From positions 1 to 8,066 of the forward strand of contig CAKPUX010000072.1 in NCBI GenBank assembly GCA_934193095.1: DNA of 8,066 nucleotides, in the 5' to 3' direction. Each line of letters opens with the position of its first letter. Position 1 is the first letter of the stretch. The notes under the pieces were generated by a model. That model worked only from the letters and a program-made list of their open reading frames with translations, ran no database searches and was not told where the DNA came from. The translations under genes and the position numbers were made by a program. Source of the stretch: an uncultured Dialister sp. (lineage in GTDB: Bacteria > Bacillota > Negativicutes > Veillonellales > Dialisteraceae). This document shows, one piece after another, positions 5,950 through 8,066 of this stretch.

Positions 5950-8066
5950 ATGCTGATTTCCATCGCCGAGGTCTTGATCAATCGGCCGTCGAAGCACTTG
6001 AACCGCACCTTTTCTTACCGGATCCCGGATGCGCTTCTCTGGCAAGCGGATGTGGGCTATCGCTGCGTTGTACCTTTTGCGCGTCGCACGGAGGAGGGGA
6101 TCATCCTGTCGGTGCGCCGCGAGGAGGAAGAGAAGATCTCCTATCGGCTGCTTCCCATCCGCTCTCTGGTCGATTCTTTCCCGTGGTTCACGGAGGAAAT
6201 GCTCGCACTTGCGAGGAAGCTATCTTCCTATTATATGTGTATGCTGATCGAGGCGCTGCGCCTCTTCTTTATCGACAAGAAGGGGATCTTGACTGAGGTC
6301 GAGTATACGATCGACTGGGCGCGTGTGCCGATGGAGGCAGAGCTTCGCGGGCTCATCGATCCTTCGGTCGAAAGTCTGTCGGAAAAAGATGCGAAAACCC
6401 TTCTTGGAAGTGATCTTGTGAAATGCGTCAAGGCGGCCTGGCTTGTCCGAAAGGAGCGGCTTTCCGCCGTCCATAAGGAGCCGCTGGAGAAATGGCTCGC
6501 GCCGAATGAGGCGCCCGATGAGGCACAGAAGCGGCGCAGTCCGAAGCAGGCACTCCTGTGGCAGGCGCTCACGGAGAAAGGACCGATGTCCTTTCGGGAG
6601 GTGGCGGAGAAGGGCTTTTCTTCGAGCGTCGTGAAGGCCTTCTGCCTTTCCGGCTATGGAAAGGTCTTTTATAAAAGGAAGAAGACCTTTTCTCTGATCG
6701 ATGAGCAGGAAAAACGGAAGGATCGAGCGCTGACGGAAGAGCAGCAGCAGGCGCTTTCCGTGATCTCCAAAGCCATCGATCAGGAAGCATTCAAAGGCAT
6801 CCTCCTGAAGGGGGTGACAGGGAGCGGGAAGACAGAGGTGTACCTGCGCGCTGCGGAGAGGGCGCTGGAACGGGGCGGATCTGCGCTCATTCTGGTGCCG
6901 GAGATCGCTCTGACGAGCCAGATGACATCCTACTTCGCCTCACTCTTAGGGGATAAGGTCGTCTTCATTCACAGCGGTCTCAGCAAGGGCGAGCGCTATA
7001 ACAACCGCCAGCGCATCGCCAATGGCGAGAGTAAGATCATCATCGGCTCGCGTTCGGCGATCTTCATGCCCTTTCGTCATCTGAAGCTCATCGTCGTCGA
7101 TGAAGAGTATGATTCCTCGTACAAGCAGGGGGAGACGCCCCGCTACAATGGGCGTGATGCGGCCAAGATGATGGGGGAGATCTACCACTGCCCGATCGTC
7201 CTCGGTGCCGCGACGCCTTCGATCGCGACGTACCATGCGGCGAAGACGGGAAAGATCGAGCTTGTGGAAATGAAGCACCGCGTCTTTCAGACGAAGCTTC
7301 CTGCCATTCATATCTATGACCTCAAGGGCGATCCCACCGGGGAGGCGTTGTCGCATCCGATGGTGGAGATGCTCAGGGCGACCATCGAAAGGAAAGAGAA
7401 GTCCATCCTTCTTCTGAACCGCCGCGGCTTCTCGACGACGCTCATGTGCGCTGACTGTGGCTATGTCTTCAAATGCCCGAACTGCGATGTTTCTTTGGTC
7501 TATCACAAAGACACTGCGCAGCTGAAATGCCATTACTGCGAGACAGTGCATCCGCTGCCCCATGAATGTCCGAAGTGCCACAGACGGAAGATCCTCTACC
7601 TCGGGCGTGGTACGCAGCATGTCGAGGAGGACTTGCACGAGGCACTTGCCGAAGCACGTATCCAGCGCTTCGATGTAGACAGTACGCAGAAGAAGAATAG
7701 CGCGCGGACCATTCTGGAAAAATTCCGCCGCGGAGATATAGATATTCTTTTTGGCACGCAGATGGTGGCCAAGGGACATGATATCCCCGGCGTGCAGACG
7801 GTCGGTATCCTTTCGGCAGATGGGCCGCTCAATATGCCGAGCTACCTTGCCTCCGAGCAGACCTTCAACCTCATCACCCAGTGTGCGGGCCGTGCGGGCC
7901 GTGGCCGCCAGCAGGGGGAAGTCCTGCTCCAGACGTATAATCCGGATCACTATGTCATTCAGGCGGCGGCCAGGCAGGACTATGAAGGATTCTACCGGCA
8001 GGAGATCGAGTACCGACGCCTGCTGAATTACCCGCCCTTTTCCCGCATGATGAAGATCACCTGCTT
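5950..8066 (+). CDS. priA: Primosomal protein N' (PriA helicase), 3' end cut by window
   Basis: Replication restart helicase that binds stalled forks and reloads the primosome. The frame is open from the ATG at 5950 (AAAGGAGGG at 5937-5945) to the window edge, 705 codons; roughly the last 100 residues are missing. The N terminus (1-57) matches the PriA DNA-binding fold (TFSYRIPD, VVPFARR). Then come Walker A GVTGSGKT (288-295), LVPEIALT (315-322), motif II DEEY (384-387), motif III GAATPS (419-424) and NRRGFS (490-495). Eight zinc cysteines follow (C500, C503, C509, C512, C527, C530, C540, C543), then GTQMVAKGHD (602-611) and CAGRAGRG (645-652). Odd points are DEEY where DEEH is usual and GAATPS where GSATPS is usual. 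It is probably a separate transcript from metK. Confidence 0.95.
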   Translation, partial: MLISIAEVLINRPSKHLNRTFSYRIPDALLWQADVGYRCVVPFARRTEEGIILSVRREEEEKISYRLLPIRSLVDSFPWFTEEMLALARKLSSYYMCMLIEALRLFFIDKKGILTEVEYTIDWARVPMEAELRGLIDPSVESLSEKDAKTLLGSDLVKCVKAAWLVRKERLSAVHKEPLEKWLAPNEAPDEAQKRRSPKQALLWQALTEKGPMSFREVAEKGFSSSVVKAFCLSGYGKVFYKRKKTFSLIDEQEKRKDRALTEEQQQALSVISKAIDQEAFKGILLKGVTGSGKTEVYLRAAERALERGGSALILVPEIALTSQMTSYFASLLGDKVVFIHSGLSKGERYNNRQRIANGESKIIIGSRSAIFMPFRHLKLIVVDEEYDSSYKQGETPRYNGRDAAKMMGEIYHCPIVLGAATPSIATYHAAKTGKIELVEMKHRVFQTKLPAIHIYDLKGDPTGEALSHPMVEMLRATIERKEKSILLLNRRGFSTTLMCADCGYVFKCPNCDVSLVYHKDTAQLKCHYCETVHPLPHECPKCHRRKILYLGRGTQHVEEDLHEALAEARIQRFDVDSTQKKNSARTILEKFRRGDIDILFGTQMVAKGHDIPGVQTVGILSADGPLNMPSYLASEQTFNLITQCAGRAGRGRQQGEVLLQTYNPDHYVIQAAARQDYEGFYRQEIEYRRLLNYPPFSRMMKITC

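Noticed and set aside
5850..6296. 148-codon forward ORF overlapping the priA start
   Set aside because: It crosses the terminator at 5897-5930 and lies out of frame over priA, which has the ribosome binding site and all motifs.
6946..7950. 334-codon reverse ORF opposite priA
   Set aside because: Antisense shadow; the forward frame carries the PriA helicase motifs and zinc cysteines.

Overview
The window looks like chromosomal DNA from a low-to-moderate GC Firmicute. An S-box (SAM-I) riboswitch controls metK, ribosome binding sites are of the AGGAGG type, and intrinsic terminators are strong. The protein styles and the metK-priA order made me think of the Negativicutes (Veillonella/Dialister relatives). 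That placement is an impression, not something I could test.

Layout, all genes on the + strand. Positions 1-433 hold no convincing gene, only an intrinsic terminator, a short palindrome and a promoter with an extended -10. Positions 434-701 hold a 47-codon ORF with a good ribosome binding site and a coding-looking continuation in another frame, possibly a small frameshifted gene. Positions 659-2110 and 2469-3914 are two tandem, gap-free paralogues of an NhaD-type sodium:proton antiporter with signal-peptide-like N termini. Each has its own promoter and terminator. Positions 4080-4352 are the metK promoter, SAM-I riboswitch and terminator. Positions 4353-5534 are metK. Positions 5535-5949 are a composite intergenic repeat region with heptamer arrays and hairpins, ending in a terminator. 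Positions 5950-8066 are priA, which runs off the right edge; its C-terminal part is not in the window.

How the parts relate. The two antiporters appear to come from a duplication that carried the promoter: both have the same AT-rich box upstream of a TGn-TATAAT extended -10. Copy 1 differs in having about 220 extra bases between promoter and ribosome binding site, and these contain the small ORF. The antiporters probably serve Na+ and pH homeostasis. metK makes S-adenosylmethionine and is turned off by its own product through the riboswitch. priA is a replication restart helicase and seems to be a separate unit.

I did not find a clearly new biological system. The items most worth a second look are the extra leader and frame-switched small gene before antiporter copy 1, the shared promoter module, the PriA helicase motif changes (DEEY instead of DEEH, AAT instead of SAT), and the composite repeat between metK and priA.
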